Assembly: GCF_030766935.1 (NCBI RefSeq)
Contig: NZ_JASERL010000010.1
Span: forward strand, 268,992 to 332,991
Reading direction: 5' to 3'
Origin: Streptomyces sp. KL109B
Lineage (GTDB): Bacteria > Actinomycetota > Actinomycetes > Streptomycetales > Streptomycetaceae
DNA: 64,000 bases
Made by a program: the position numbers and the translations under genes. Below are positions 32,377-39,688 of this stretch, in pieces (the stretch's first letter is position 1; each line of letters starts with the position of its first letter). Under the pieces are notes generated by a model, which saw only the letters and a list, made by a program, of their open reading frames with translations, was not told where the DNA came from and made no database searches.

Positions 32377-33840
32377 CTACCCGGGCCAGACGATCGACTG
32401 CCACTCGCTGTACGCGTGCAGCGCGTACGAGCCGACGTCCCGGCCCACCCCGCTCTTCTTGAAGCCACCGAACGGCGCCTCCATGTTCCGCCCGATCCCG
32501 TTCACGCCGACCCCGCCGGCCCGCAGCCGCCGCGCGACGCGGAACGCCCGCGCGACGTCCCCCGACCACACGTAGTCGATGAGCCCGTAGTCGGAGTCGT
32601 TGGCGAGGGCGACCGCCTCGTCCTCGTCGCCGTCGAACGGCACCACGGCGACGACAGGCCCGAAGATCTCCTCGCGGACGACCCGCATGTCGTTGGTGCA
32701 GTCGGCGAGCAGCGTGGGCGCGACGTAGAACCCCTTCTCGAAGGTAGGCCGCTCGCCGCCCGCGACGACCGTCGCCCCCTCCTTGCGCCCCAACTCCACG
32801 TACGACTCGACCCGTTCCCGGTGCGCGCCCGAGATGACGGGCCCGACGACGGTCCCCTTCTCCCTCGGGTCGCCGACCTTCATGTAGCCGATGTACGCGG
32901 TGAGCTTGGCGACGAACTCGTCGTAGACGGAGCGGTGCACGAGGGCGCGCGTCGGGGCGGTGCAGATCTGTCCGCTGTAGAAGGCGTACGTCGTCCCGAT
33001 CCCGGCGACGGCCGAATCGAGGTCGGCATCGTCGAGGACGACGGCGGCGCCCTTGCCGCCCAGCTCCATCAACTGCCGCTTCATGGACCGGCCGCACACC
33101 TCGCCGATGCGCTGACCGACGGCGGTGGACCCGGTGAAGCTGACCATGTCGACATCCGCCGACTCGACGGCGGCCTCACCCACACCCACCTCCGCCCCGC
33201 TCACGACATTCACGACACCGGCCGGCGCCCCCGCCTCCTCCAGGGCGGCCGCCATCCGGAACACGGACAGCGGGTCCTGCGGCGCGGGTTTCACGACGAC
33301 CGTGTTGCCCATCGCGAGCGCGGGCGCCACCTTGCCCGCCGGGTTGGCCCACGGATTGTTGTACGAGGTGATGCAGGTGACGACGCCGACGGGCTGCCGC
33401 ACGGCGACGGCTCCCATCACGCCCGCCTTCCCCATCGGCCCGGCCTCGTTGATCTGCGGCGGCAGCGCCTCCTCGACGGGCTCAAGGGCCCCCTTCGCGT
33501 ACCGCCGGAACCGCGAGACGCCGACCGCGACCTGCATGCCGCGCGCGGTCCCGGTCGTCGCCCCGCTCTCCGCCTGCGCGAGCTCGGCGTTGGCGACGAA
33601 GTCCCGCTGCATGAGGTCGGCGGCCCGGTCGAGGATCGCGGCCCGCTCCTGAGGCTTCGTACGCGACCACGGCTCGAAGGCGTCACGGGCCGCGCGCGCG
33701 GCGTCGTACACCTGCTGCCGCGAGGCCTCCGGCGCGTGTCCGACGACGGTCTCGCTCGCCGGGTCGACGACGTCGTAGTGCCCACCGCCCGGCTCGACCC
33801 ACTCGCCTCCGATGAACAACTTTCCGCTGCCAGTGGTCAC
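32377..33840 (-). CDS. NAD(P)+-dependent aldehyde dehydrogenase
   Basis: The 487-aa protein is a full-length ALDH. It has the nucleotide-binding FTGSTAVGQRI (about 235-245), general-base Glu259 in MELGGKG, catalytic Cys293 in SGQICTAPTR, and the EEIFGPV and PFGGFKKSGVGRD C-terminal motifs. GTG 33840 follows AAGGGGG; the frame is open to 34047 but runs through the promoter region and a terminator hairpin. Oxidises an unknown aldehyde to the acid. It is downstream of the amidohydrolase gene but separated by a strong hairpin, so it is probably transcribed on its own, with GAGAACCAAG direct repeats in its leader. Confidence 0.92.
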   Translation of the reverse strand: MTTGSGKLFIGGEWVEPGGGHYDVVDPASETVVGHAPEASRQQVYDAARAARDAFEPWSRTKPQERAAILDRAADLMQRDFVANAELAQAESGATTGTARGMQVAVGVSRFRRYAKGALEPVEEALPPQINEAGPMGKAGVMGAVAVRQPVGVVTCITSYNNPWANPAGKVAPALAMGNTVVVKPAPQDPLSVFRMAAALEEAGAPAGVVNVVSGAEVGVGEAAVESADVDMVSFTGSTAVGQRIGEVCGRSMKRQLMELGGKGAAVVLDDADLDSAVAGIGTTYAFYSGQICTAPTRALVHRSVYDEFVAKLTAYIGYMKVGDPREKGTVVGPVISGAHRERVESYVELGRKEGATVVAGGERPTFEKGFYVAPTLLADCTNDMRVVREEIFGPVVAVVPFDGDEDEAVALANDSDYGLIDYVWSGDVARAFRVARRLRAGGVGVNGIGRNMEAPFGGFKKSGVGRDVGSYALHAYSEWQSIVWPG

Positions 33841-33887
33841 TTGGCCCCCTTCAAGGCTGCCTCGGTACGATTCCTGTCGTGCGTTGT

Positions 33888-33926
33888 GAGAACCAAGCGC
33901 GCACAGCGTGCCGATCGAGAACCAAG
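33888..33926. promoter_or_regulatory. GAGAACCAAG direct repeats upstream of the aldehyde dehydrogenase
   Basis: Two identical 10-mers (33888-33897 and 33917-33926), 29 bp apart. The second lies in the loop of a GCGTGCCG/CGGCACGC inverted repeat (33907-33936). A related half-site TGGTTCTC (inverted GAGAACCA) occurs at 35823-35830 upstream of the amidohydrolase. Possible common operator half-sites. Confidence 0.4.
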
Positions 33927-33994
33927 ACGGCACGCACGAGCATTGCTCAAGACCCCGGGCAGGTTCCGTCCCGGCTGGTGTCGAGGGAGTGAGA

Positions 33995-34019
33995 CCTCGC
34001 GGGCCGCCGGCCCGCGAGG
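33995..34019 (-). terminator. Perfect 11-bp terminator hairpin after the amidohydrolase gene
   Basis: CCTCGCGGGCC (33995-34005), loop GCC, GGCCCGCGAGG (34009-34019). It sits 41 nt past the amidohydrolase stop, separating it from the aldehyde dehydrogenase. Confidence 0.8.
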
Positions 34020-34059
34020 CTTCCTGAGCCAGGAATCCCCCGGGCACACGGGGGAGGGT

Positions 34060-35799
34060 TCAATTGGTGCTCACCGTCCGCGTATCGGCCCCGGACCGCA
34101 GCACCTTGCCGGGCACGGCGCCGCTCACGACATCACCGCGCATGGCTTCAACTCCGTTGACCCACACGGCGTTGATGCCGATGGCCTTGGAGTCGAGCCG
34201 CGGGCTGTCGCCCGGCAGGTCGTGCACGAGGGTGGCCTTGCCCGCGTCGATGGTCTCGGGGTCGAACAGGACGAGGTCGGCGTGCCACCCCTCCTGGATC
34301 CGCCCGCGCTCCCGCAGCCCGAAGAGCTGCGCGGGGTCATCGGTCAGCATCTTCACGGCAGCCTCAAGCCCCATCAGCTTCCGCCCCCGCAGGCAGTCCC
34401 CGATGAACCGGGTCGTGTACGGCGCCCCGCACATCCGGTCCAGGTGCGCGCCCGCGTCGGACCCGCCGAGCATGACGTCCTCGTGCGCCCAGGTCTCGGC
34501 GCGCAGCGCCCACGAGTCGGGGTCGTTATCGGTCGGCATCGGCCAAAGAACGGTCCGCAGCCCGTCGTTGGCGCAGATCTCGACGAGACACTCGAACGGC
34601 TCCTGCCCCCGCTCTGCGGCGATGTCCTTGACGACCCGCCCGGAGAGCCCCTCGTTCGCCTCGGAGTACGTGTCCCCGATGACGTACCGCCCGAAGTTCG
34701 CGAGCCGCCGGAAGACGCCGGCCTCCTTGCTGTCGGCACGCCGCAGCATCTCGGTACGGGTGTCGGGATCACGCAACTTGGCGATCCGCTCCTCGACGGG
34801 AAGCCCCAGAATCTCACCCCACCCGGGTATGAGATTGAGCGCGCAGAACGTCCCAAGAGACATGTTCATCGGCGTCAGAATCGGCATCGTCAGCGCGACG
34901 ATCCGCCCGCCGGACTTCCGGGCCCGCTCACTCGCCTCCAACTGCCGCGGTACGCGCTCGGGCACGGCGGCGTCGATGGTCAGCACGTTCCAGTTGAGCG
35001 GCCGCCCGGCGGCAGCGGTCATGTCGACGAACAGGTCGATCTCGTCATCGGCGAACTGGTCGAGACACCCGGCGACGATGGCCTCGATCTGCGTCCCCTC
35101 GTGCTCGCCAACAGCCTTGCTGAGCGCGATGAGTTCGGCTGGCTTCGCGTGCCGCGAGGCGACGGGCTTGCCGTCCCCGTCCGAGTGCGAGGACGACTGC
35201 GTGGTGGAGAGCCCCCACGCCCCCGCCTCCATGGCGTCCTTCAACAGCCCGACCATCTGGGCGAGTTGCTCGGCTGTCGGCTGCCCACCGACGGCATCGG
35301 CCCCCATCACATACCGGCGCAGCGCACAGTGCCCCACCATGAACCCGGCGTTGACCGCGATCCGCCCGTCGAGCGCCCCGAGGTAGTCCCCGAACGAATT
35401 CCACGTCCAAGGAGCCCCCTCCTCCAGGGCCACGAGGGACATCCCCTCCACCTTGGACATCATCCGCCGCGTGTAGTCGGCGTCCCCCGGCCGCGCGGGA
35501 TTCAACGGCGCGAGCGTGAACCCGCAGTTGCCGCCCGCGACCGTCGTCACGCCGTGATTGAGCGAGGGCGTGGCGTACGGGTCCCAGAACAGCTGGGCGT
35601 CGTAGTGCGTATGCGGATCGACGAACCCGGGCGCGAGCACGAGCCCGGTCGCGTCCTCGGTACTCCGGGCCTCCTCGGCGACCTGCCCGGCCTCCGCGAC
35701 CACGGCGATCCGCCCGTCCCGAATCCCGACATCGGCTGTATAGGAGGGCGCACCGGTCCCGTCAACGACGGTGGCGCCCTTGATGAGGTGGTCGAGCAT
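34060..35799 (-). CDS. N-acyl-D-amino-acid deacylase family amidohydrolase
   Basis: The 579-aa protein matches the D-aminoacylase/dihydroorotase-like metal hydrolases. LVLAPGFVDPHTHYDAQLFWDP (about 54-75) contains the first metal His pair, GNCGFTLAPL (about 90) is typical of the subgroup, and AGHVGSSDAGAHLD-type residues appear as MLGGSDAGAHLDRMCGAPY (about 440). The C-terminal small beta-domain ends with DLVLFDPETI. ATG 35799 follows AAGGGAG. The real substrate may be an N-acyl amino acid or another cyclic amide. It lies in the catabolic block with ALDH and luciferase-like oxidoreductases, so acid release from an amide is plausible. Confidence 0.85.
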   Translation of the reverse strand: MLDHLIKGATVVDGTGAPSYTADVGIRDGRIAVVAEAGQVAEEARSTEDATGLVLAPGFVDPHTHYDAQLFWDPYATPSLNHGVTTVAGGNCGFTLAPLNPARPGDADYTRRMMSKVEGMSLVALEEGAPWTWNSFGDYLGALDGRIAVNAGFMVGHCALRRYVMGADAVGGQPTAEQLAQMVGLLKDAMEAGAWGLSTTQSSSHSDGDGKPVASRHAKPAELIALSKAVGEHEGTQIEAIVAGCLDQFADDEIDLFVDMTAAAGRPLNWNVLTIDAAVPERVPRQLEASERARKSGGRIVALTMPILTPMNMSLGTFCALNLIPGWGEILGLPVEERIAKLRDPDTRTEMLRRADSKEAGVFRRLANFGRYVIGDTYSEANEGLSGRVVKDIAAERGQEPFECLVEICANDGLRTVLWPMPTDNDPDSWALRAETWAHEDVMLGGSDAGAHLDRMCGAPYTTRFIGDCLRGRKLMGLEAAVKMLTDDPAQLFGLRERGRIQEGWHADLVLFDPETIDAGKATLVHDLPGDSPRLDSKAIGINAVWVNGVEAMRGDVVSGAVPGKVLRSGADTRTVSTN

Positions 35800-35840
35800 A
35801 CGAGTCCGTCTCCCTTCACATCTGGTTCTCAGCCGCGCAC

Positions 35841-36003
35841 CATCAAGCCCGAGTCCGCACCATCAAGCCCGAGTCCGCACCATCAAGCCCGAGTCCGCAC
35901 CATCAAGCCCCTGCGGCGATTGAGCAGCGGGGCCCGGGGCAGAGCCCCGATCTTTTCCAGCCCCGCCGGCGATTGAGGCGCGGGGCCCGGGGCAGCGCCC
36001 CGC
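35841..36003. repeat. 20-bp tandem repeat leading into two GC-rich palindromic elements
   Basis: CATCAAGCCCGAGTCCGCAC is repeated exactly three times (35841-35900). A fourth start, CATCAAGCCC, continues into a full copy of the intergenic palindrome (35905-35950), and a variant copy follows (35957-36003). The tandem unit shares the CAAGCCC start of the palindrome, so it looks like a slippage product of its left end. The 264-bp gap holds nothing else. Confidence 0.88.
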
Positions 36004-36083
36004 GACCGCAACCCCGCCACCCGCACCGCCCGAAGGGCCCCGACCTCCGTCCGGGAGGGGAAGCCGGGGCCGGTCCGCGAGGA

Positions 36084-37202
36084 CTACGCAGCCGACCGGA
36101 ACCGGGTCGTCCGATGCACCGGATCCGTATCGATCTTCGGAATCACGTGCTCCCCGATCAGCTTGATCGAGTTGAGCGTGTCCTCATGCGACACCCCGAT
36201 CGGCAGCCCGAACGACAACTGGTCCGCCCCTGCCTGCTCCCACCGCTTGCACTGCTGCAACACCTCGTCCGGGTCACCACAGATCATCAGCTCCTCCGCG
36301 ATGAGCAGCTCGATGATCTCCGCCGAGTACTCCGGCAGGATCTCCGGCCACTCCGGAATCCCCTCCGGCCGCGGGAACGTGTCGTGGTACCGGAACAGCA
36401 GCGACTGCAGATAGTTGAGCCCGCCGTTCACGGCGATCTCCACGGCCTTGTCATGCGTCTCCGCACAGATGGCGGTGGACGTCACCATGACGTTGTCGTT
36501 GACGAAGTCCCCGATCGGATCCGGGTCCTGAATAGCCGTCTTGTACTGCTCAAGCACCCACTCCATGTCGGAGACCTTCTGCACGCTGAACCCGAGAACA
36601 CCGAGCCCCTTCTTCGCCGCCATCGCGTACGAGGGCGGGGACCCGGCCGCGTACCACATGCCGGGGTGCGACTTCCCGTACGGCTTCGGCAGCACCTTGC
36701 GGGGCGGCAGCTCCCAGTGCTTGCCCTTGAACCCGACGTACTCGTCCTGGAGCCACATCTTCGGGAACTCGCGGATGGTCTCTTCCCAGATCTCCTTGGT
36801 GTAGTTCATGTCGGTCACACCCGGCATGAACCCAAGAATCTCGTGGCTACCCGCTCCCCGCCCGCTGCCGAACTCGAACCGCCCCTCGCTGAGGTGGTCG
36901 AGCATGGCCACCTTCTCCGCGACCTTCACGGGGTGGTTGACCGGTGCCAGCGGATTGAAGATGCCGGACCCCAGGTGAATCCGGTCGGTCGCGTGCGCCA
37001 GGTACCCGAGGAACACGTCGTTCGCGGAAAGGTGCGAGTACTCCTCCAGGAAGTGGTGCTCGGACGCCCAGGCGTACTTGAAGCCGGACTTGTCCGCCTG
37101 GATGACGTACTCGGTCTCGTTCATGAGCGCTCGGTGCTCGGCCGTGGGGTCGGTCAGCGCCTTCTTGCCCAAGTATCCCTGTACAAAGAGCCCGAATTCC
37201 AA
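36084..37202 (-). CDS. Luciferase-like (LLM) flavin/F420-dependent oxidoreductase
   Basis: The 372-aa protein is a bacterial-luciferase-fold enzyme. It begins EFGLFVQGYLG, has YAWASEHHFLEEYSHLS (about 44-60), PLAPVNHPVKVAEKVAMLDHLSEGRFEFGSGRG (about 84-116, the flavin-binding region) and GDPDEVLQQCKRWEQAGADQL near 310. The start is TTG 37202, 17 bp from an upstream operator; no ATG or GTG fits without losing the conserved first strand. Many relatives are FMN-linked alkanal monooxygenases; F420 use cannot be distinguished. A pair of composite TGACG operators lies directly upstream. Confidence 0.88.
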   Translation of the reverse strand: MEFGLFVQGYLGKKALTDPTAEHRALMNETEYVIQADKSGFKYAWASEHHFLEEYSHLSANDVFLGYLAHATDRIHLGSGIFNPLAPVNHPVKVAEKVAMLDHLSEGRFEFGSGRGAGSHEILGFMPGVTDMNYTKEIWEETIREFPKMWLQDEYVGFKGKHWELPPRKVLPKPYGKSHPGMWYAAGSPPSYAMAAKKGLGVLGFSVQKVSDMEWVLEQYKTAIQDPDPIGDFVNDNVMVTSTAICAETHDKAVEIAVNGGLNYLQSLLFRYHDTFPRPEGIPEWPEILPEYSAEIIELLIAEELMICGDPDEVLQQCKRWEQAGADQLSFGLPIGVSHEDTLNSIKLIGEHVIPKIDTDPVHRTTRFRSAA

Positions 37203-37218
37203 GGAGGTTCACCGTCCT

Positions 37219-37242
37219 CGTCAGTTTCTGACGATGCGTCAG
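37219..37242. promoter_or_regulatory. Composite operator CGTCA-N5-TGACG-N3-CGTCA, proximal
   Basis: The core CTGACGATGCGTCAG (37228-37242) is a perfect TGACG-N3-CGTCA palindrome, and a third half-site CGTCA (37219-37223) precedes it by 5 bp. It sits 17 bp upstream of the luciferase-like gene start and would cover the transcription start region. Confidence 0.8.
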
Positions 37243-37278
37243 ATTGGATGTGTCGACTGTTCCACCGTGCGCCGGAGG

Positions 37279-37302
37279 CGTCAATACCTGACGCATCGTC
37301 AG
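37279..37302. promoter_or_regulatory. Composite operator CGTCA-N5-TGACG-N3-CGTCA, distal
   Basis: Half-sites CGTCA (37279-37283), TGACG (37289-37293) and CGTCA (37297-37301) repeat the proximal site's geometry exactly, 60 bp upstream of it, and end 8 bp before the stop codon of the SDR gene. Confidence 0.8.
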
Positions 37303-37310
37303 CTACGTTC

Positions 37311-38099
37311 TCAGAGCACACTGACGCCGGCGAGCCATCCGCCGTCCACGACGAACGGCTGCCCGGTGATGTACGCCGAGTCCTCCTCGGCGGTGAGGAA
37401 GAGCGCGAGCCGCGCGACCTCCTCCGGCTTTCCGACCCGGCCGAGCGGCACGAGCTTCTGGTACAGCTCGCCGAGGGCCTGCGCGGCCTCCTCGGTGTTC
37501 GCCTCCGGGTCGAGCTGGGACGGGTTGCTCATGGCGGTGTCGATGGCCCCCGGACAGACCGCGTTGACCCGGATCTTCTGCCCGGCCAACTCCATGGCGG
37601 CGACGCGCGTGAGCCCGACGATGGCGTGCTTGGTGGCGGCGTAGGCACCGACGTACGACATGCCGGTGACCCCCGTGTACGAGGAGGTGTTCACGATCGA
37701 GCCACCGCCGGCGGCCCCGATCTCGGGCGCGACGGTCTTGATCCCGAGGAACGCCCCGACCTGATTCACCTGCACGACCTGCTGAAACTCTTCGAGCGGC
37801 GTCGAAACGAGCTCATTGAACCGCAGGATCCCCGCGTTGTTGACGAGCCCATCGATCTTCCCGAAGGCGCCCTTCGCGGAGCGGACGGCGGCGACCCAGT
37901 CCTCCTCCTTGCTCACGTCGAGGTGTACGTAGACGGCGTTGCCGTTGCCGAGGTCCTTGGCGACGGCCTCGCCCTGGTCGTCGAGCACGTCGGCGACGAC
38001 GATCTTGGCGCCCTCCGAGGCGAACAGCCGCGCCTCCTGCTCGCCCTGCCCGCGCGCCGCACCGGTGATGAGGACGACACGTCCATCGAGCTTTCCCAT
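37311..38099 (-). CDS. Short-chain dehydrogenase, hydroxysteroid-dehydrogenase-like
   Basis: The 262-aa classical SDR has TGAARGQG (12-19), NNAG (87-90), the catalytic Ser139/140, Tyr153 and Lys157 (YAATK), and a C-terminal TGQPFVVDGGW. The ADVLDDQGEAVAKDLG and HLDVSKEEDW segments closely resemble 3-alpha/20-beta-hydroxysteroid dehydrogenase of Streptomyces exfoliatus, as I recall it. That suggests a bulky cyclic alcohol or ketone substrate, though this subgroup is broad. It starts 34 bp after the luciferase-like gene at 38134 with no promoter-like palindrome between, so the two are probably one operon under the 39090/39133 operators. Confidence 0.9.
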   Translation of the reverse strand: MGKLDGRVVLITGAARGQGEQEARLFASEGAKIVVADVLDDQGEAVAKDLGNGNAVYVHLDVSKEEDWVAAVRSAKGAFGKIDGLVNNAGILRFNELVSTPLEEFQQVVQVNQVGAFLGIKTVAPEIGAAGGGSIVNTSSYTGVTGMSYVGAYAATKHAIVGLTRVAAMELAGQKIRVNAVCPGAIDTAMSNPSQLDPEANTEEAAQALGELYQKLVPLGRVGKPEEVARLALFLTAEEDSAYITGQPFVVDGGWLAGVSVL

Positions 38100-38133
38100 G
38101 CGTCAAACCCCTTCTGATTGCCTTCAGTTGAGA

Positions 38134-39066
38134 TCACTGATCACTCAGGTGCGGAGCGACTTCGGCGGCGAAGGCCGCCATCTGATCGGTGAGTTCGGTA
38201 CGCGTCCGGCTGCGGAACCGGATCTGGATCTGCTGCACGCCCATCGCGGCGTACGCCCGCAGCGACTCGGCGATGGCCTCCCCGGCCCCGGTCAGGGTGC
38301 GCCGCCCGACCTCCCAGCCCGGCACGCCCACGTACAGCGGCTCGGTGATGGCGCCCACGGTGAGCGGCGCCTCCACCCCGGCCTCGGCGCGCAGCCGCCG
38401 CAACTTCTCGATCTGCCCCGGAAGCCGGTCGCGCGGGTCGCCCTGCGGCAGCCACCCGTCGCCCTTGAGCGCGGCGCGGCGCACGGCGGGGGCGGAGGAG
38501 CCGCCGACCCAGATGGGCACGCGCGTCTGGGCGGGCCTGGGCCGCTGCCCGAGCCCTTCGAACGAGAACAACTCCCCTTTGTGGACCGGGAATTCCTCCG
38601 GCCCCAGCGCCGCCTTCAACGCGTCGACGCTTTCATCCAGCACCGCCCCGCGCCGCGCGAAGTCCACCCCGAGCGCCGCGAACTCCTCCTGTACGTGCCC
38701 GGCCCCCACCCCGAGCACGAGCCGCCCGCCGCTGAGGTGGTCGAGGGTCGCGTACTGCTTGGCGGTGACGAGCGGGTGCCGAAGGCCGACGATCGCGACG
38801 TGGCTCAGCAGCCGCACCCGCTCGGTGACCCCGGCCAGGAACGCGAGCGTGGCCACGGGGTCGTACCAGGTCGTCGACATGGCGTCGGCGAGGCGGTGCG
38901 GGATGGCGACGTGGTCGCAGCTCGCGATGTAGTCGAAGCCGCTCCGGTCGGCGGTGCGAGCGATCTCGGCGAGATCCGCCGCACCCGCACCCGCTTCCCA
39001 CGGCTCGGCGTAGACGGTGCTCTGGGACTGGACCGGTAGCTGCATGCCGTACGCGAGCGATGCCAT
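38134..39066 (-). CDS. LLM-class oxidoreductase, probably F420-dependent
   Basis: The 310-aa luciferase-fold protein has FDYIASCDHVAIPHRL (about 44-59), LLSHVAIVGLRHPLVTAKQYATLDHLSGGRLVLGVGAGHVQEEF (about 85-128) and the WVGGSSAPAVRRAALKGDGWLP loop near 185-206. These features are shared with Mycobacterium/Streptomyces F420-dependent LLM oxidoreductases (TIGR03619-like). ATG 39066 is 23 bp downstream of one TGACG operator, and a second is 43 bp further. It heads an operon with the SDR. F420 could be supplied by FbiC encoded at 23-26 kb. Substrate unknown. Confidence 0.87.
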   Translation of the reverse strand: MASLAYGMQLPVQSQSTVYAEPWEAGAGAADLAEIARTADRSGFDYIASCDHVAIPHRLADAMSTTWYDPVATLAFLAGVTERVRLLSHVAIVGLRHPLVTAKQYATLDHLSGGRLVLGVGAGHVQEEFAALGVDFARRGAVLDESVDALKAALGPEEFPVHKGELFSFEGLGQRPRPAQTRVPIWVGGSSAPAVRRAALKGDGWLPQGDPRDRLPGQIEKLRRLRAEAGVEAPLTVGAITEPLYVGVPGWEVGRRTLTGAGEAIAESLRAYAAMGVQQIQIRFRSRTRTELTDQMAAFAAEVAPHLSDQ

Positions 39067-39089
39067 GAGGCCCCCTGCCGATCACGGAT

Positions 39090-39104
39090 CTGACGGTGCG
39101 TCAC
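39090..39104. promoter_or_regulatory. Operator CTGACG-GTG-CGTCAC upstream of the LLM-SDR operon
   Basis: TGACG-N3-CGTCA palindrome 23 bp before the LLM start. The outermost base pair is not symmetrical (C/C), the only such deviation among the six sites. Confidence 0.78.
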
Positions 39105-39132
39105 ATCTTGCGGACGACGAACATCCTCACGG

Positions 39133-39147
39133 CTGACGCCCCGTCAG
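39133..39147. promoter_or_regulatory. Operator CTGACG-CCC-CGTCAG, distal site of the LLM-SDR operon
   Basis: Identical over 15 bp to the site at 11993-12007 between the EthD-like and SDR genes 27 kb away. The distance to the proximal site is 43 bp, about four helical turns. Confidence 0.8.
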
Positions 39148-39264
39148 GCAAGGGTGGTCACAGACCGGGTTCCCGACCTCGGCGTAACCCCGGAGCCGAG
39201 ACAGGAACCGGCGACGGGGGCGCGCGACTGGAAGCGGAGCGCCGCACGCGACACCATGCGTGGC

Positions 39265-39453
39265 ATGACGCTCAAGCGCACCACCGTGCACGTCGACGCG
39301 GAGGATCTTCGGGTGATCGAAGAAGCCGCCACCCGTGAAGGCACCTCGGTGTCCGAGATCATTCGCCAAGCCGTCCACAGGGCCGCCCTCACCCGAAGAA
39401 CCTGGACCGAACCGCTTCCCCCTCCCGCCCGACCCTCCGGGGCCGGGGAGTAG
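39265..39453 (+). CDS. Orphan VapB-like ribbon-helix-helix protein
   Basis: The 62-aa protein is an RHH module: TLKRTTVHVDAEDLRVIEEA, then GTSVSEIIRQAVHRAALTRR, and a short Pro-rich tail. It aligns residue by residue with the VapB at 17940 (LKRT.V..D..DL..I.EAA.R.G.S..E.IR...HR.A..RR.W.EP). No PIN toxin follows; the next genes are another RHH antitoxin and Doc. ATG 39265 or 39256; neither has a good Shine-Dalgarno. Probably a relic of a second vapBC or a free regulator. Confidence 0.72.
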   Translation: MTLKRTTVHVDAEDLRVIEEAATREGTSVSEIIRQAVHRAALTRRTWTEPLPPPARPSGAGE

Positions 39454-39456
39454 GCC

Positions 39457-39497
39457 CCATGCATGCGTGATACCACCCCGGTATCATGCATGCATGG
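39457..39497. promoter_or_regulatory. 18-bp inverted repeat overlapping the antitoxin start codon
   Basis: Left arm CCATGCATGCGTGATACC (39457-39474) and right arm 39480-39497 match 17 of 18 positions around a 5-bp spacer; the core is TGATACC-N5-GGTATCA. The antitoxin ATG (39494-39496) lies inside the right arm, so the operator and the start codon coincide. Confidence 0.82.
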
Positions 39498-39688
39498 CTA
39501 TGACCCTCCGCCTCCCCGCCGACATCGACGCCCGCCTCACCGAGCGCGCCGAGCGGGAGAAGCGCAGCAAGCAGGAACTCGCCATAGAGGCGATCGCCGA
39601 GGCCAACGCACGCGCCGAGCTGAAGGCGGAAGACGTTCTCGCCGAGCTCATGGAGTCCGACCGGGAGATCCTGGACCACCTCAAGTGA
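39494..39688 (+). CDS. RHH antitoxin of the Doc module
   Basis: The 64-aa protein is a CopG/Arc-like ribbon-helix-helix (AMTLRLPADIDARLTERAERE, then SKQELAIEAIAEANA), followed by an acidic toxin-binding helix (EDVLAELMESDREILDHLK). It takes the place of Phd in classical Phd-Doc. ATG 39494 has no Shine-Dalgarno and lies in the operator, so translation is probably from a leaderless or nearly leaderless mRNA. The stop overlaps the doc GTG (GTGA). Confidence 0.83.
   Translation: MAMTLRLPADIDARLTERAEREKRSKQELAIEAIAEANARAELKAEDVLAELMESDREILDHLK

Noticed and set aside
32377..34047. Longer aldehyde dehydrogenase start at 34047
   Set aside because: It would translate through the terminator hairpin and the GAGAACCAAG repeats; conserved ALDH sequence begins after GTG 33840.
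35841..35900. Tandem repeats that might look like a CRISPR array
   Set aside because: The repeats are contiguous with no spacers; the array is derived from the palindromic element.
32290..35976. 1228-aa plus-strand open frame
   Set aside because: Runs opposite two certain enzyme genes and is Arg/Pro-rich; a GC-driven shadow.
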